From positions 1 to 64,000 of the forward strand of contig MWCA01000006.1 in the NCBI GenBank assembly GCA_002069785.1: a stretch of DNA of 64,000 bases. Reading direction: 5' to 3'. The first letter of the stretch is position 1, and every line of letters starts with the position of its first letter. The notes beneath the pieces are model-generated. The model saw nothing but the letters and a program-made list of their open reading frames with translations, searched no databases and was not told the DNA's origin. Below are positions 33,348 to 43,317 of this stretch, one piece after another. The translations under genes were made by a program, and so were the position numbers. This DNA is from Lentisphaerae bacterium ADurb.Bin242. Lineage in GTDB: Bacteria > Verrucomicrobiota > Lentisphaeria > Victivallales > UBA1829.

Positions 33348-34703
33348 TCAGATTTTTTCTGAAAGTTCGCGCCATTTTTTCAGAAGAATGGCGCTTGTTT
33401 TCATGGAAAACGGGTTGGAGCGGGGGGTGGTCTCATATCCGCCGCGTCCATAGTTCCAGGCGTTCGGGATGTATCCGCCGCCGCAGTGATAGCTTCCGGT
33501 ACCGTTGGCGAGGGCCGCCACCAGGCAGACGCGTTCCCGGAAAATTTCCTTGCGGAGCGCAAGGCCGATTTCCGTGAAGGGTTCGCTCGGAAGGGAGGCG
33601 ATCACGACGGAGGAACCGAAGGAGAAGCCGGTCAGGAAGAAACGCTGGGTTTCATGATAATCGGCCTGGTTCAGCAGCACGGAGGCGAAATATTTCAGCA
33701 CGACGGGCGCGCCCCTGGCCAGATCTTCGGAGGTCATGTCGGCGCCGCCGTTGATGTCTTCGTCCGGATATTTTTCCATGACGGCTTTCGCTTCGGCGAT
33801 TTCCTCTTCGGAAATTTCGCGCGGGGGTGCGTCGGCCTCTCCGAACACGGTCCGGAAGGAATCTCCCTTGACCGGCCGCAGAGCGGGGATGGCTTCCCGG
33901 ATGGTTTCCGCATAGCCGGTGCCGATGCGCCGGGCTTCGGTGTACTGGGTCTGCGGCATGTCCGTGGAGACATCGAAGTGGTTGATGTTTCCGGAGGCGC
34001 CGATGAGCGGGATGAGCATGGAGCCTTCGCCTAGGTCCGCCTCAATCGAACGGCGGAGGAATCCCGGCCAGTCGGCGGAGACGCCGTTCCCGCCGATGGT
34101 GTCGGTATGGTTGACGATGCTGCAGACCAGCACGGCGAGCTTGCCGTCGCAGCGGATGCCTAGCAGGGGGATTTCGGGGTCGATTTCACCTTCCGGACGG
34201 AGGATGGCGGCGTTGAGCTTGCCCGGATTGGTCAGCACATTGCCGTTTTTCATCCAGTAGCGGCGGTTGAAAATGAAACGGTGATCGGCGGTCCGGCCGT
34301 ATTCGAGCTCGCCTTCGCGGAGACTGCCGAGCGCCTCCCGGAGCGCTTCGACCGCGCGTTCCGCCGCGAACGGAAGATACTCGCTGTTCGCGCCGTTCCG
34401 CCCGAGCCGCACTTCCGGACCCGTATGGGTGTGCGTGGCGCAGATCAGGATATTTTCGCGGGAGAGCTCCCGGATGCCGGCCTTCCGGACACTGTCCAGA
34501 ATCTGATCGCACAGGAAAAGGGGAACCGTGACGAGATCGAACTGGAGAATCGCCGCATAATCGGGACCCTGCTTGAATATGATCGCGCGGACTTCGAGGT
34601 CGTCGAGGACCTTGTCCCACATGCGGATATTGAAGTATCCCGCGAGGGAAATCGGCACCTGCGGATTGATGCAGCGCCGCCCGACTCCGAACTGAATTTT
34701 CAT
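33348..34703 (-). CDS. Neutral/alkaline ceramidase-like protein
   Basis: The 451-residue protein resembles the N-terminal catalytic domain of neutral non-lysosomal ceramidases. It has the zinc-type ATHTHTGPE (about residues 90-98), the NHTDTIGG ... SADWPG segment with another His, GASGNINHFD and a late SLPSEPFTEIGLALR. It lacks a signal peptide and the C-terminal Ig-like domain, so an intracellular hydrolase of uncertain amide substrate is likely. Start 34703 (MKIQFGVG) follows AAAGGTG; the longer frame to 34931 has no such site. The CBM9-like gene is just upstream (23-base gap), so they form an operon. Confidence 0.7.
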   Translation of the reverse strand: MKIQFGVGRRCINPQVPISLAGYFNIRMWDKVLDDLEVRAIIFKQGPDYAAILQFDLVTVPLFLCDQILDSVRKAGIRELSRENILICATHTHTGPEVRLGRNGANSEYLPFAAERAVEALREALGSLREGELEYGRTADHRFIFNRRYWMKNGNVLTNPGKLNAAILRPEGEIDPEIPLLGIRCDGKLAVLVCSIVNHTDTIGGNGVSADWPGFLRRSIEADLGEGSMLIPLIGASGNINHFDVSTDMPQTQYTEARRIGTGYAETIREAIPALRPVKGDSFRTVFGEADAPPREISEEEIAEAKAVMEKYPDEDINGGADMTSEDLARGAPVVLKYFASVLLNQADYHETQRFFLTGFSFGSSVVIASLPSEPFTEIGLALRKEIFRERVCLVAALANGTGSYHCGGGYIPNAWNYGRGGYETTPRSNPFSMKTSAILLKKWRELSEKI

Positions 34704-34726
34704 TTTACACCTTTCCGGATGAAACT

Positions 34727-35536
34727 TTATTTCACGAGTTTCAGGAGACCATAGTCTTCGTAGAAATGATAATTGCCGCTTTCCTGCTGCGGGAAGGAGG
34801 AATTTTCCCTGACCGGGAGGTAACGGGAATAATTGTAGCGGCCGAAGAAGATCAGCCAGGGAATTTCGGGTGTGAGCTTCTCGCCGATCATGCCGACTTC
34901 GGCAATCGGAACCGCCATTTCGGCGGTCCACTTTTTATCGCGGTCCCAGGAGTTGTTGAGTGTGCCGTCAAAAGCGGCGGCGGTCTTCAGGTTCTTGAGC
35001 GCGAGTGTTTTTTCCGGGAACCCGCTCGGAAGGCCGAGAACTCCGCGTCCGGGGAAGAAGAACGCGGTCTTGTTGCCGGTGGGAGTCGCGTAGAGTTCCC
35101 AATACCAGGTCTGGTTCATGGGTTTGAGGAACACTTCCGCGACGTCGCCTTTCAGATAGTGGTGCTGCTGATCCTCGGGGGCTTCCGCGACCACGTCGGA
35201 GTCGGTGAATTCGATCCCGATATAAAGATATTTGTCATCCCAGAGGAGACGGACTTTGCCGGGTTCGGCCACTCCGTTGGCGAAGAATTTCCGGACGGCC
35301 GAAGGGGATTTATCCCAGGCGGTCCTGGAATGCATCAGTTCATAGGCCGGCGTCTTCTGCCACATGGGATCGCTCAGTTTGCCGTCCAGCGCGACGGGCG
35401 TCTTCGTATACGTGGCGACGATTTCGGGACGGCATTCGGAGGAACAGCATCCGGGACACAGGTTTGCACAGGCGCTCTGGACAAGGGCGATGGCCGATAC
35501 AGCGGCCGCCGCCGCAAAAAGCCTTACAGGTTTCAT
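34727..35536 (-). CDS. Secreted CBM9-like carbohydrate-binding protein
   Basis: The 269-residue protein starts with a signal peptide (MKPVRLFAAAAAVSAIALVQ) and a Cys-rich mature start (SACANLCPGCCSSEC). The remainder is a CBM9/family-9-like sandwich: VALDGKLSDPMWQKTPAY, VRLLWDDKYLYIGIEFTD, VAEVFLKPM, WYWELYATPTGNK and WTAEMAVPIAEVG. CBM9-like domains bind sugar ends or are found in surface proteins. AGGAG lies about 9 bases ahead of 35536. It is the first gene of the two-gene operon with the ceramidase-like protein. Confidence 0.75.
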   Translation of the reverse strand: MKPVRLFAAAAAVSAIALVQSACANLCPGCCSSECRPEIVATYTKTPVALDGKLSDPMWQKTPAYELMHSRTAWDKSPSAVRKFFANGVAEPGKVRLLWDDKYLYIGIEFTDSDVVAEAPEDQQHHYLKGDVAEVFLKPMNQTWYWELYATPTGNKTAFFFPGRGVLGLPSGFPEKTLALKNLKTAAAFDGTLNNSWDRDKKWTAEMAVPIAEVGMIGEKLTPEIPWLIFFGRYNYSRYLPVRENSSFPQQESGNYHFYEDYGLLKLVK

Positions 35537-35682
35537 GGGTTCAGTCTCCTTTGGTTCATGTGAAAAACAGAGATATATAAAAGACGAATATACGCCAAAA
35601 GTTCCAAAAAACAAGCACCTTCTTTGAAAAGTCCTTTTTTTTGTCGGGAGAGGACAATCCCCGATTTTCCACTCCGGACGGC

Positions 35683-35710
35683 TTGAAAAAAGGCTCAACG
35701 ATGCTATGAT
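35683..35710 (+). promoter_or_regulatory. Promoter of the isomerase/epimerase gene
   Basis: TTGAAA (35683-35688) and TATGAT (35705-35710), spacing 16 bases, lie about 65 bases before the start codon. Confidence 0.55.
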
Positions 35711-35774
35711 ATGAAAATCCGGACGGGTTTTGTCCGGAAAGGGGATGAACGAATTTCAACCGGGAGGTCAATCC

Positions 35775-36641
35775 ATGAAAATCGGTGTTATCGTTGAATC
35801 GTTTCGAGAGCCTTTGTTCAAGGCCATGGAATCGGCGGCGGCCGTCGGGGTCAAGGGTATCCAGATGTATGCCGTCTGTAAGGACCACAACCTCATCACC
35901 ATGCCGCCGTCCGAACGGGAACGGCTGAAGAAGCACATCGCGTCGCTGGGGCTGGAAGTGGCGTCCATCTGCGGAGATCTCGGCGGACACGGCTTCCAGG
36001 ACGCCGCGGGGAATGCCGAACGCGTGAAGCTCAGCAGGCAGATCATCGATCTCTGCTGTTTCTTCGGCACGAAGGTCATGACGACGCACGTGGGCGTGGT
36101 TCCGACCCGTGACAGTTCTCCCGTTTTCAAGACGATGGTGAAGGCCGCGAAGGAAGTCGGCGAATATGCCGCCTCCAAAGGCTGCACCCTTGCCATTGAA
36201 ACGGGGCCGGAGCCGATCGCCCGTCTGGTGGAACTGATCAAGGCCGCCGGCGAAAAGGGACTCGGGATCAACTTCGACCCGGCCAACCTTGCGATGGTGC
36301 TGAACGTCAACCCCGCCAAAGAAGTGCCCGTCGCCGGAAAATACATCGTTCACACGCATGCGAAGGACGGCGTCCATCTCCGCGACTTCAATCCGTCCGA
36401 CGTGTACGGCACGCTGGACACCTATGACCTGACTCCGCCCGAAAAACAGGGGAAAAAGGAGGAGGGACCCGTCTTCCGCGAAGTTCCGCTGGGAACCGGG
36501 CAGGTGGTCTGGGACGAGTATCTCGCCGCGCTCCGCAAAGTCGGATACGACGGTTTCCTGACGATCGAACGGGAAGTCGGGGAGGACCCGAAGGCTGATA
36601 TCATCCTGGCGGTCGAGTTCCTCAAAAGCAAGATCTCCTGA
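35775..36641 (+). CDS. Sugar phosphate isomerase/epimerase (AP-endonuclease-2 TIM barrel)
   Basis: The 288-residue protein is a xylose-isomerase-like TIM barrel. VGVKGIQMYAV, SLGLEVASICGDLGGHGF, TKVMTTHVGVV, GCTLAIETGPEP (metal Glu), GINFDPANL (metal Asp), IVHTHAKDG (metal His) and DGFLTIEREVG (metal Glu) give the usual divalent-metal site. Such enzymes interconvert keto sugars or inosose derivatives (IolE/IolI-like). Start 35775 (MKIGVIVESF) has GGGAGGT ahead. It stands alone with its own promoter, convergent with dus. Substrate unknown. Confidence 0.8.
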   Translation: MKIGVIVESFREPLFKAMESAAAVGVKGIQMYAVCKDHNLITMPPSERERLKKHIASLGLEVASICGDLGGHGFQDAAGNAERVKLSRQIIDLCCFFGTKVMTTHVGVVPTRDSSPVFKTMVKAAKEVGEYAASKGCTLAIETGPEPIARLVELIKAAGEKGLGINFDPANLAMVLNVNPAKEVPVAGKYIVHTHAKDGVHLRDFNPSDVYGTLDTYDLTPPEKQGKKEEGPVFREVPLGTGQVVWDEYLAALRKVGYDGFLTIEREVGEDPKADIILAVEFLKSKIS

Positions 36642-36647
36642 CGTCCG

Positions 36648-37577
36648 TCACGGAGAATTTTGAAGCGCTTCCCTGAATTCCGGGGAACTTTCGCCGAACG
36701 CCATTTTCACGCATTCGAGGTGAAAGCGGCGTTTCTTTTTTCCGGCGATCTCCCCGCCGGAGAGCGCTTTCAGGAACGCGGGACACATGTCCGGCGGACA
36801 CGCCGCGCCCCGGAGCTTCCGCAGCAGGAACGGGTCCCGCATGATGCCGCGTCCGACGGCGATTCCCGCGCAGGAAGTCTCTTTTACCATGATTTCGGCG
36901 TCTTCGGCGGTCCGGATGTCCCCGTTGGCGAAGACGGGCAGCGGAGCGGCCTTCCGGACCACGAGCCGGAGCCGCCGGATCGCTTCCTCGAAAGGAACGG
37001 TTTCATAGGTTTCCGGAACGGTGCGGAAGTGGTGGAGAACCCAGTCGGCGCCTCCCTCCCGCACCGCTTCCATCAGGGACGGAATTTCTTCCGGCGACCG
37101 GAATCCGGAACGGGTCTTGACGCTCAGGCAGAGGCCCGGCGTTTTCTCTTTGATCGCGCAAAGAATGTCCCGGATTCTGCCGGGATTTTTCAGGAGCGCT
37201 CCGCCGGAACCGCCGGACAACACCGTTCTGCTGGGACAGGCGCAATTCAGGTTGACGGAACGCACCCCGATCCGGAACAATGCCGCGCCGGTTTCGGCCA
37301 GGGTGTCCGGATCGTTTCCGAGCAGCTGAATGCTCAGCGGGATGTTCGATTCGAGAAAGAGGCCGAAGCGTCTCCGCAGCGCGCCCGTTGACGGCGCCGC
37401 TCCCTTCGGAACGGCGATGAAAGGCGGCATCCAGGAATCGATCAGCCCCATGGAGACGGCGGCCTTGAAAAAAGCCTCCCGGTTCATGATCCCCTCCAGG
37501 GGCGACAGGATCGCCCGGGAGGGGAGGGTGAACGAGTCCGAAAGCGCGATGGGCTGTGCGAAGAAGGGAACCGTCAT
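36648..37577 (-). CDS. dus: tRNA-dihydrouridine synthase
   Basis: The 309-residue flavoenzyme shows the Dus pattern: SPLEGIMNREAF (FMN-binding, like APMAGVTD), NLNCACPSRTV with the catalytic Cys, SVKTRSGF, VLHHFRT (in place of the usual H-GRT), VFANGDI and GIAVGRGIMRDPFL. It reduces uridines in the tRNA D-loop. Start 37577 (MTVPFFAQ) is 1 base after the ilvD stop, so it is read from the ilvD transcript. The substitution at the usual HxRT motif is mild. Which Dus subclass it is cannot be told. Confidence 0.85.
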   Translation of the reverse strand: MTVPFFAQPIALSDSFTLPSRAILSPLEGIMNREAFFKAAVSMGLIDSWMPPFIAVPKGAAPSTGALRRRFGLFLESNIPLSIQLLGNDPDTLAETGAALFRIGVRSVNLNCACPSRTVLSGGSGGALLKNPGRIRDILCAIKEKTPGLCLSVKTRSGFRSPEEIPSLMEAVREGGADWVLHHFRTVPETYETVPFEEAIRRLRLVVRKAAPLPVFANGDIRTAEDAEIMVKETSCAGIAVGRGIMRDPFLLRKLRGAACPPDMCPAFLKALSGGEIAGKKKRRFHLECVKMAFGESSPEFREALQNSP

Positions 37578-37578
37578 C

Positions 37579-39255
37579 TCACAGTTGTGTCCGGAGAACG
37601 CCGCCGGTGTCGGCGCTGGTCGCAAGGATGGCGTACTTGCGGAGCCACGGGGAAGTAATCTTCTTCTGGACGGGTTTCCAGGTTTTCCGGCGGTTTTCGA
37701 GTTCTTTTCCGGAGACTTTCAGTTCGATTTTGCGGTTGGGAATGTCGATCTCGATGAGGTCGCCGTCCTTGACCAGTCCGATCACGCCGCCCGCCGCGGC
37801 CTCGGGGCTGACATGTCCGATACAGGCGCCGCGGGTTCCGCCGCTGAAACGGCCGTCCGTGATGAGTGCGACCTTTTCGCCGAGTCCGCGTCCCATGATG
37901 TAGCTGGTCGGGGCGAGCATTTCCTGCATTCCGGGTCCGCCTTTGGGACCTTCGTAGCGCACGACGACCACGTCGCCGGCCTTGACTTTTCCGGCCAGGA
38001 TTCCGGCTCCGGCTTCCTCCTCGCTCTCGAAGACGACGGCGGGGCCTTTGTGCTTGAGCATTTTCGGGGAGACTCCGGCGGTCTTGACGACGCAGCCGTT
38101 TTCAGCGAGGTTGCCGAAAAGCACGGCGAGACCGCCCTGTTTGCTGTAGGCGTTGTCGAGGGTGCGGATGACCGTGCCGTCGGGGGCCGGGGCGTCGGCA
38201 ATGACCTCTTCGAGCGTTTTGCCGGAAACGGTTTTCTTGTCCAGATAAAGCTTGCCCTTGATCTTCGAGATTTCCTTGAGGATGGCCGGGATGCCGCCCG
38301 CCCGGTCGACGTCCTCGATGTGGAACGGACTGGAGGGCGACACCTTGCAGATGTTGGGGGTCGTCTGGCTGATCTTGTCGATTTTGTGGAGATCCAGCTT
38401 GATCCCCGCTTCGGTGGCGACGGCAAGCGTGTGGAGGACCGTGTTGGTGCTTCCGCCCATGGCCACGTCCAGGACGAGGGCGTTGTGGAACGCCTTTTCG
38501 TCGGCGATCTCGCGGGGGAGGGGTCCGCCGGCGAGGGCCATTTCGACGATCCGGCGGGCGGCGGCTTTCCAGAATTTTCTGCGGTTACTGCTGGTGGCCA
38601 GAAGGGTGCCGTTGCCGGGCAGGGCCAGTCCGATGGCTTCGGTCAGACAGTTCATGCTGTTGGCCGTGAACATTCCGGAGCAGGAGCCGCAGGAGGGACA
38701 GGCGTGCTTTTCGAGGTCATCGAGCTCGTCCTGGCCCATCTGTCCGACTTTATGTTTGCCGATTCCTTCGAAAATGGAGATCAGGTCGCAGGCGTTGCCG
38801 TTGCGGTCTTTTCCGGCTTCCATGGGGCCGCCCGAGGCAAAGATCGCGGGGATGTTCAGGCGCATGGCCGCCATCAACATGCCGGGGATGATCTTGTCGC
38901 AGTTCGGAATGCAGATCATGGCGTCGAAGGGATGCGCGCTGGCCATGGTCTCCACGGAGTCGGCGATGATCTCGCGGCTGGGGAGGGAGAACTTCATGCC
39001 GGAGTGTCCCATGGCGATTCCGTCGCAGATGGCGATGGTGTTGAACTCGAAAGGAACGCCGCCCGCCTTGCGGATCTCGTTGCAGATCAGCTTCCCGACT
39101 TTCTGAAGGTGACAGTGTCCGGGAACAATGGCCGTATAGGAGTTGCAGACGCCGATGAAAGGTTTGGAAAGATCTTTTCTTTTGAGCCCTGTGGCTCTCA
39201 GGAGAGCCCGGTGCGGCGTGCGCTCCACGCCTTTCTTCATGATGTCGCTTCTCAT
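37579..39255 (-). CDS. ilvD: Dihydroxy-acid dehydratase
   Basis: The 558-residue enzyme contains the Fe-S cluster cysteines and family motifs: [56 protein letters not shown] and [22 protein letters not shown]. IlvD dehydrates dihydroxy-isovalerate and dihydroxy-methylvalerate to keto acids in Val/Leu/Ile synthesis. Start 39255 (MRSDIMKKG) follows GGTGGG; longer frames lack a ribosome site. It is transcribed divergently from ffh and followed by dus. ilvC, the preceding pathway step, is about 4 kb to the right on the other strand. Confidence 0.95.
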   Translation of the reverse strand: MRSDIMKKGVERTPHRALLRATGLKRKDLSKPFIGVCNSYTAIVPGHCHLQKVGKLICNEIRKAGGVPFEFNTIAICDGIAMGHSGMKFSLPSREIIADSVETMASAHPFDAMICIPNCDKIIPGMLMAAMRLNIPAIFASGGPMEAGKDRNGNACDLISIFEGIGKHKVGQMGQDELDDLEKHACPSCGSCSGMFTANSMNCLTEAIGLALPGNGTLLATSSNRRKFWKAAARRIVEMALAGGPLPREIADEKAFHNALVLDVAMGGSTNTVLHTLAVATEAGIKLDLHKIDKISQTTPNICKVSPSSPFHIEDVDRAGGIPAILKEISKIKGKLYLDKKTVSGKTLEEVIADAPAPDGTVIRTLDNAYSKQGGLAVLFGNLAENGCVVKTAGVSPKMLKHKGPAVVFESEEEAGAGILAGKVKAGDVVVVRYEGPKGGPGMQEMLAPTSYIMGRGLGEKVALITDGRFSGGTRGACIGHVSPEAAAGGVIGLVKDGDLIEIDIPNRKIELKVSGKELENRRKTWKPVQKKITSPWLRKYAILATSADTGGVLRTQL

Positions 39256-39312
39256 TTTTCCCACCTTTTTTGGAAACTTCCGTGTTGTTTTCACACGGAA
39301 CAAATTGTTTTC

Positions 39313-39341
39313 TTGTATTTGCGGGTGTATCTTAATACTAT
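39313..39341 (+). promoter_or_regulatory. Promoter of ffh
   Basis: TTGTAT (39313-39318) and TACTAT (39336-39341), spacing 17 bases, lie 40 bases before the ffh start. Confidence 0.6.
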
Positions 39342-39380
39342 AGCATATCTTTTTGATTTTTACATGGAGAACGGGAAAAA

Positions 39381-40778
39381 ATGTTTGAGAATCTTGCAAA
39401 CAAGCTTCAAGGCGCATTGAAAAAGCTCCGCGGTCAGGCGATCCTGTCCGAATCGAATATAGCCGGCGCGATGGCGGAAATCCGCGAGGCGCTGCTGGAT
39501 GCGGATGTGAATGTGGAGGTCGCCGACGAGTTTGTCCGGACGGTCTCCGGCGAGTGTCTCGGGGAATCGGTTCTCCGGAGCGTTTCGCCCGGCCAGCAGG
39601 CGGTGAAGATCGTTTATGACAAACTGGTGGAATTCATGGGTGCGGCCGACGCCCCCCTCGCGGACAATGCGTTTCCGAACGTCATCCTGATGGTCGGCCT
39701 TCACGGAAGCGGCAAGACGACCACCAGCGCGAAACTGGCGCTTTACCTCAAGGCCCGCAATAAAAAGGTCATGATGGCCGCCTGCGACGTGTACCGTCCC
39801 GCCGCCATCGACCAGCTCGAAATCCTCGGGCGCGACAACGGGATTCCCGTTCATGCCGAACGGGGCAATCCGGACGTCGCCTCCATCGCGGGGAACGCGG
39901 TCGCCGCCGCGAAGGAAAAACATTTTGATTATCTGATTCTGGACACGGCCGGACGCCTTCAGATCGACACCTCGATGGTCCAGGAGCTGATCCGCCTGAA
40001 ACAGGTCACGAACGCGGGCGAAGTGCTGCTGGTGGCGGACGCCGCGCTCGGCCAGCAGGCGGTCTCGGTGGCGAAGCACTTCAACGACGCCCTTTCCCTG
40101 ACCGGCGTGGTGCTGACCAAGCTCGACGGCGATGCGCGCGGCGGCGCGGCGGTCTCCATCCGCAAGGTCGCCGGATGTCCCATCAAGTTCGTGGGACTGG
40201 GCGAAAAACTGGAAAACCTCGACGTCTTCCATCCCGACCGCATGGCCTCCCGGATCCTCGGTATGGGCGATATCGTTTCGCTGGTGGAAAAAGCGGCGGA
40301 AAAGTTCGATCAGGAAGAAAGCGAGCGCCTGAAACAGAAGCTCAAGAAAAACGAGTTCGACCTGAACGATTTTCTCGGACAGCTCCGGCAGATGTCCCGG
40401 CTGGGCGGAATCGAAACGATTCTCAAATTCCTGCCCGGCGGCGGCAAGCTGGCAGAGCTCCCCGACCTGGACCCGAAGCAGTTCAAGCGCATGGAGGCGA
40501 TCATCTGCTCCATGACGAAGGCGGAGCGCGAGAATGTGGACCTGATCGACCTCTCGCGCAAAAAACGGATCGCAAAGGGTTGCGGCTGCGGGATCGAGGA
40601 GGTCGGACGGCTGGTCAAGCAGTTCTCCACCATGAAGACCATGATGAAACGGAACGGCCTCCTGGGCCGCATGATGTCCGGGGCCGCGCCGCTTTCCACG
40701 GCGATGCCGGGCTACCGCAATCCGGGCAGCCGGGGCAGCAACTTTACCCCGCCGAAAAAGAAACGGAAAAAACACTGA
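39381..40778 (+). CDS. ffh: Signal recognition particle protein Ffh
   Basis: The 465-residue GTPase has the N domain ([16 protein letters not shown]), the G domain with [15 protein letters not shown] (G1), [28 protein letters not shown] and [14 protein letters not shown]. The Met-rich M domain ([14 protein letters not shown] ... [17 protein letters not shown]) binds SRP RNA and signal sequences. It ends with a very basic PPKKKRKKH tail. It targets nascent membrane proteins to FtsY/SecYEG. lpxB starts one base after its stop, and the operon continues through the methyltransferase. Confidence 0.97.
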   Translation: MFENLANKLQGALKKLRGQAILSESNIAGAMAEIREALLDADVNVEVADEFVRTVSGECLGESVLRSVSPGQQAVKIVYDKLVEFMGAADAPLADNAFPNVILMVGLHGSGKTTTSAKLALYLKARNKKVMMAACDVYRPAAIDQLEILGRDNGIPVHAERGNPDVASIAGNAVAAAKEKHFDYLILDTAGRLQIDTSMVQELIRLKQVTNAGEVLLVADAALGQQAVSVAKHFNDALSLTGVVLTKLDGDARGGAAVSIRKVAGCPIKFVGLGEKLENLDVFHPDRMASRILGMGDIVSLVEKAAEKFDQEESERLKQKLKKNEFDLNDFLGQLRQMSRLGGIETILKFLPGGGKLAELPDLDPKQFKRMEAIICSMTKAERENVDLIDLSRKKRIAKGCGCGIEEVGRLVKQFSTMKTMMKRNGLLGRMMSGAAPLSTAMPGYRNPGSRGSNFTPPKKKRKKH

Positions 40779-40779
40779 G

Positions 40780-41964
40780 ATGATCCCGAACCCGAAAGTA
40801 TGGCTGATCGCCGGGGAAGCCTCCGGCGATCTCTACGGCGCGCAGCTGGCCGCCGACCTTTTCAAGCTGAATCCCCGGGCGGAGCTTTCCGGCATGGGCG
40901 GCGTGAAAATGAAGGAAGCGGGAGTTCATATTCTGGTCGATTCCTCCGAACTGGGCGTGGTCGGGCTCATCGAGGTGCTGGGGTCCATTTTCAAGTTCAT
41001 CCGGATTTTCTATTTCCTGCTGCGGAAAGCGGCGGAGAATCCCCCCGACGCCGTGGTGCTGATCGATTATCCCGGTTTCAACATCCGCCTGGCGAAACGC
41101 CTGAAGAAGATGGGGATTCCCGTGATCTGGTACATCAGCCCGCAGGTGTGGGTCTGGCGGAAGTCCAATATCCCGAAACTGGCGCGGTACTGCACGAAAA
41201 TGCTGGTGATCTTCCCGTTCGAGGTCGAGGTCTACAAGGACAGCGGGCTGGATGTGGAGTTCGTGGGGCATCCGCTGGTAGAGATTGTCCAGGAACGCCG
41301 CGACCCGGCTCTGGCGCGCGACCCGAACCGGATTCTTCTCCTGCCCGGCAGCCGCCGGAGCGAGACGAAGCGTCTGCTGTATCCGATGCTCCGGACGGTT
41401 TCCCTTCTGAAGGAACGGCGGCCGGAACTGGAATTCGTCGTGGCGTCACCCCGGAAGAAGGTGGCCGACGATGTGTTGCGCGACCTGAAAGAGTTCCGCG
41501 AAACCCATCCGGAAATTGCCCTGCCGGAGATTCCGGTCGTCTGCGGCGAAACGGCGCGCTGTCTCCAGACATGCGCCGCCGGATTCGCCGCGTCGGGGAC
41601 GGTCACGGTGGAATGCGCGATCGCGGGGCTTCCGCTGGTCGTTGCCTATCGCCTCAACCCGGTCACCTTCCTGCTGGCGCGCCTGATCATCCGGAAGCTC
41701 TTCCGGAACGCCTTCACCATGCCGAACATCATCCTGAACCGGGTGGTCTTCGAAGAATTTCTCCAGCACCAGATTGTGCCGGAGGTCCTTGCCGGGGCCA
41801 TGGAACGGATTCTGCCCGGGGGCGACCGCCGGGACCGGGTGCTGGCGGACATGGACGAAATGACCCGGGATATATCCGGGGGCGTGAAGGGCGCGGGCAT
41901 GAACGCCGTGTCCGCGGTGCTTTCGGTGGTGAATAAAAAGGGAAGGGACGGAGGATCGGTATGA
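40780..41964 (+). CDS. lpxB: Lipid-A-disaccharide synthase
   Basis: The 394-residue protein matches LpxB: LIAGEASGDLYGAQL at the start, SGMGGVKMKEAGV, DYPGFNIRLAKRLKK, YISPQVWVWRKSNI, FEVEVYKDSGLDVEFVGHPL, LLPGSRRSE and GTVTVECAIAGLPLVVAYR. It condenses UDP-diacylglucosamine with lipid X, so the host makes lipid A and has an outer membrane. It is coupled to ffh (1-base gap), and its stop overlaps the next start (ATGA at 41961). Length is normal. Confidence 0.95.
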   Translation: MIPNPKVWLIAGEASGDLYGAQLAADLFKLNPRAELSGMGGVKMKEAGVHILVDSSELGVVGLIEVLGSIFKFIRIFYFLLRKAAENPPDAVVLIDYPGFNIRLAKRLKKMGIPVIWYISPQVWVWRKSNIPKLARYCTKMLVIFPFEVEVYKDSGLDVEFVGHPLVEIVQERRDPALARDPNRILLLPGSRRSETKRLLYPMLRTVSLLKERRPELEFVVASPRKKVADDVLRDLKEFRETHPEIALPEIPVVCGETARCLQTCAAGFAASGTVTVECAIAGLPLVVAYRLNPVTFLLARLIIRKLFRNAFTMPNIILNRVVFEEFLQHQIVPEVLAGAMERILPGGDRRDRVLADMDEMTRDISGGVKGAGMNAVSAVLSVVNKKGRDGGSV

Positions 41965-42656
41965 GTGCGGAACGGGACTGGTATCGGGATGAGGTCCGTC
42001 AGATCGGGACGGATTACGCTTCGGTCGACGAAGTGGCTTCCTACGATGCGCGAATGCGGAAAATACGGGATGTCGAAGCGGAAAACCGGGAAATCCTTTC
42101 GCTTCTGAAAGTCTCTTCCGGTTCCTCGGTTCTCGAGATCGGCACCGGCACGGGCGCTTTTGCCCGGACCGCCGCCCGGCAGGGCGTCCGCGTGACGGCG
42201 CTCGACATTTCTCCGGTCATGCTCGCCTATGCGGAACAGTGCGTGAAAAAGGAAGGATTGTCAGGCATCCGTTTCGTCCGGGCGGGATTCCTGAGTTTCG
42301 AGGCGGAAAAGGAAAGCTTCGACGGAGCCGTTTCCGGGCTGGCGCTCCATCATCTTCCGGAACCGTGGAAGGCGGTCGCGCTCCGGCGTGTCGCCGACGC
42401 CCTGAAACCGGGCGCCCGATTCTGTCTGAACGACGTGGTGTTCCGCTGGAAGCCGGGGGAGGCTCCGGAGGCGTATTTCGCCCGGATCGTGGAGCTGGCG
42501 CCCGGAAGCCGGAAAAATTTTGCGCGGCACATCGCCGAGGAATTCAGCACGCTGGAATGGATCATGGACGGCCTTCTGGAACGGGCCGGTTTTGCAATCG
42601 AACACAAGAGCTGTCAGCACGATTTTCTTTTCAGCTACGGCTGCCGGAAAAAATAA
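41961..42656 (+). CDS. Class I SAM-dependent methyltransferase
   Basis: The 231-residue protein has motif I VLEIGTGTGAFA (about 55-66), motif II VTALDISPVML, FDGAVSGLALHHLPEP and ALKPGARFCLNDVV, a typical UbiE/Methyltransf_11 fold. The N-terminal 45 residues (DWYRDEVRQIGTDYASVDEVASYD) are helical. The substrate is unknown. The start overlaps the lpxB stop by four bases, so it belongs to the ffh-lpxB operon. Confidence 0.85.
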   Translation: MSAERDWYRDEVRQIGTDYASVDEVASYDARMRKIRDVEAENREILSLLKVSSGSSVLEIGTGTGAFARTAARQGVRVTALDISPVMLAYAEQCVKKEGLSGIRFVRAGFLSFEAEKESFDGAVSGLALHHLPEPWKAVALRRVADALKPGARFCLNDVVFRWKPGEAPEAYFARIVELAPGSRKNFARHIAEEFSTLEWIMDGLLERAGFAIEHKSCQHDFLFSYGCRKK

Positions 42657-42683
42657 CCACCCTCCCGGGGAAAGGACGACAGG

Positions 42684-43187
42684 ATGAACATGGAAACGGA
42701 CAACGATCAGAAAAATCGCAGGCGGGATTTTCTTTTTTTCGGGATCGGGCTTTTGTGGGGCGCGGCCCTGGTACTGCTGGGGGGAGTGCTGTTCCTGCGC
42801 TCGAACCTGATCCGGGAGAGAGAATGCGCCCTTTCCTACGAGGAGACTGTCCGGCTTTTCCCGCAGAAAGTCGCATCCGTGGAAGGGTGGACCGTCCGGA
42901 CGGTTCCCTGCGGACTGCCGGCTCCGGTTCCCGGCAGCCGCATCACGGTTTTCGAGATCTGCTCCCGCAAGTATGCGGGACGCATTCTGGAGGATTCCCC
43001 GTCCCGGAAGACCGCGGCCGTGCTCCCGTGCAAGATGGCGGTCTACGAGCGGGACGGCAAGGTGTATCTGGCCCGCCTGAACGGAAGCCTCTTCATGCGT
43101 CTGCTGGGCGGCGTTCCCGCCGGGGTATTTGCGGAGGGGGTCCTTCCCGAGCAGAAAAGGATGCTGGACGGCTTGCTCAAGGAATGA
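42684..43187 (+). CDS. Membrane-anchored DUF302-like protein
   Basis: The 167-residue protein has a basic N-terminus (QKNRRRDF) and one transmembrane helix (about 16-38, FLFFGIGLLWGAALVLLGGV). The soluble part resembles DUF302: VEGWTVRTVP, ITVFEICSRKYAGRIL, and the signature LLPCKMAVYERDGKVYLAR-like strand (AVLPCKMAVYERDGKVYLAR). The function of DUF302 is not known. It follows the methyltransferase by 27 bases on the same strand. A second start (METDN) two codons in is possible. Confidence 0.65.
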   Translation: MNMETDNDQKNRRRDFLFFGIGLLWGAALVLLGGVLFLRSNLIRERECALSYEETVRLFPQKVASVEGWTVRTVPCGLPAPVPGSRITVFEICSRKYAGRILEDSPSRKTAAVLPCKMAVYERDGKVYLARLNGSLFMRLLGGVPAGVFAEGVLPEQKRMLDGLLKE

Positions 43188-43213
43188 ATCTCCGTCATTA
43201 TTCGTCCGGGAAT

Positions 43214-43241
43214 TTGATTTCCCGCCGATCCGCAGTATAGT
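43214..43241 (+). promoter_or_regulatory. Promoter of ilvC
   Basis: TTGATT (43214-43219) and TATAGT (43236-43241), spacing 16 bases, lie about 77 bases before the ilvC start. Confidence 0.6.
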
Positions 43242-43317
43242 ATACGGTTCAATTTTTCGATTCAAAAAAAGAATTGGGGATCAAACCGCGGGCACCCCTC
43301 CCGCAAAGGAGTAAAAA

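Noticed and set aside
37330..39420. A 696-codon open frame on the plus strand over ilvD and dus
   Set aside because: It is the antisense shadow of two clear minus-strand genes; its translation is rich in Gly, Asp, Val and His without any domain.
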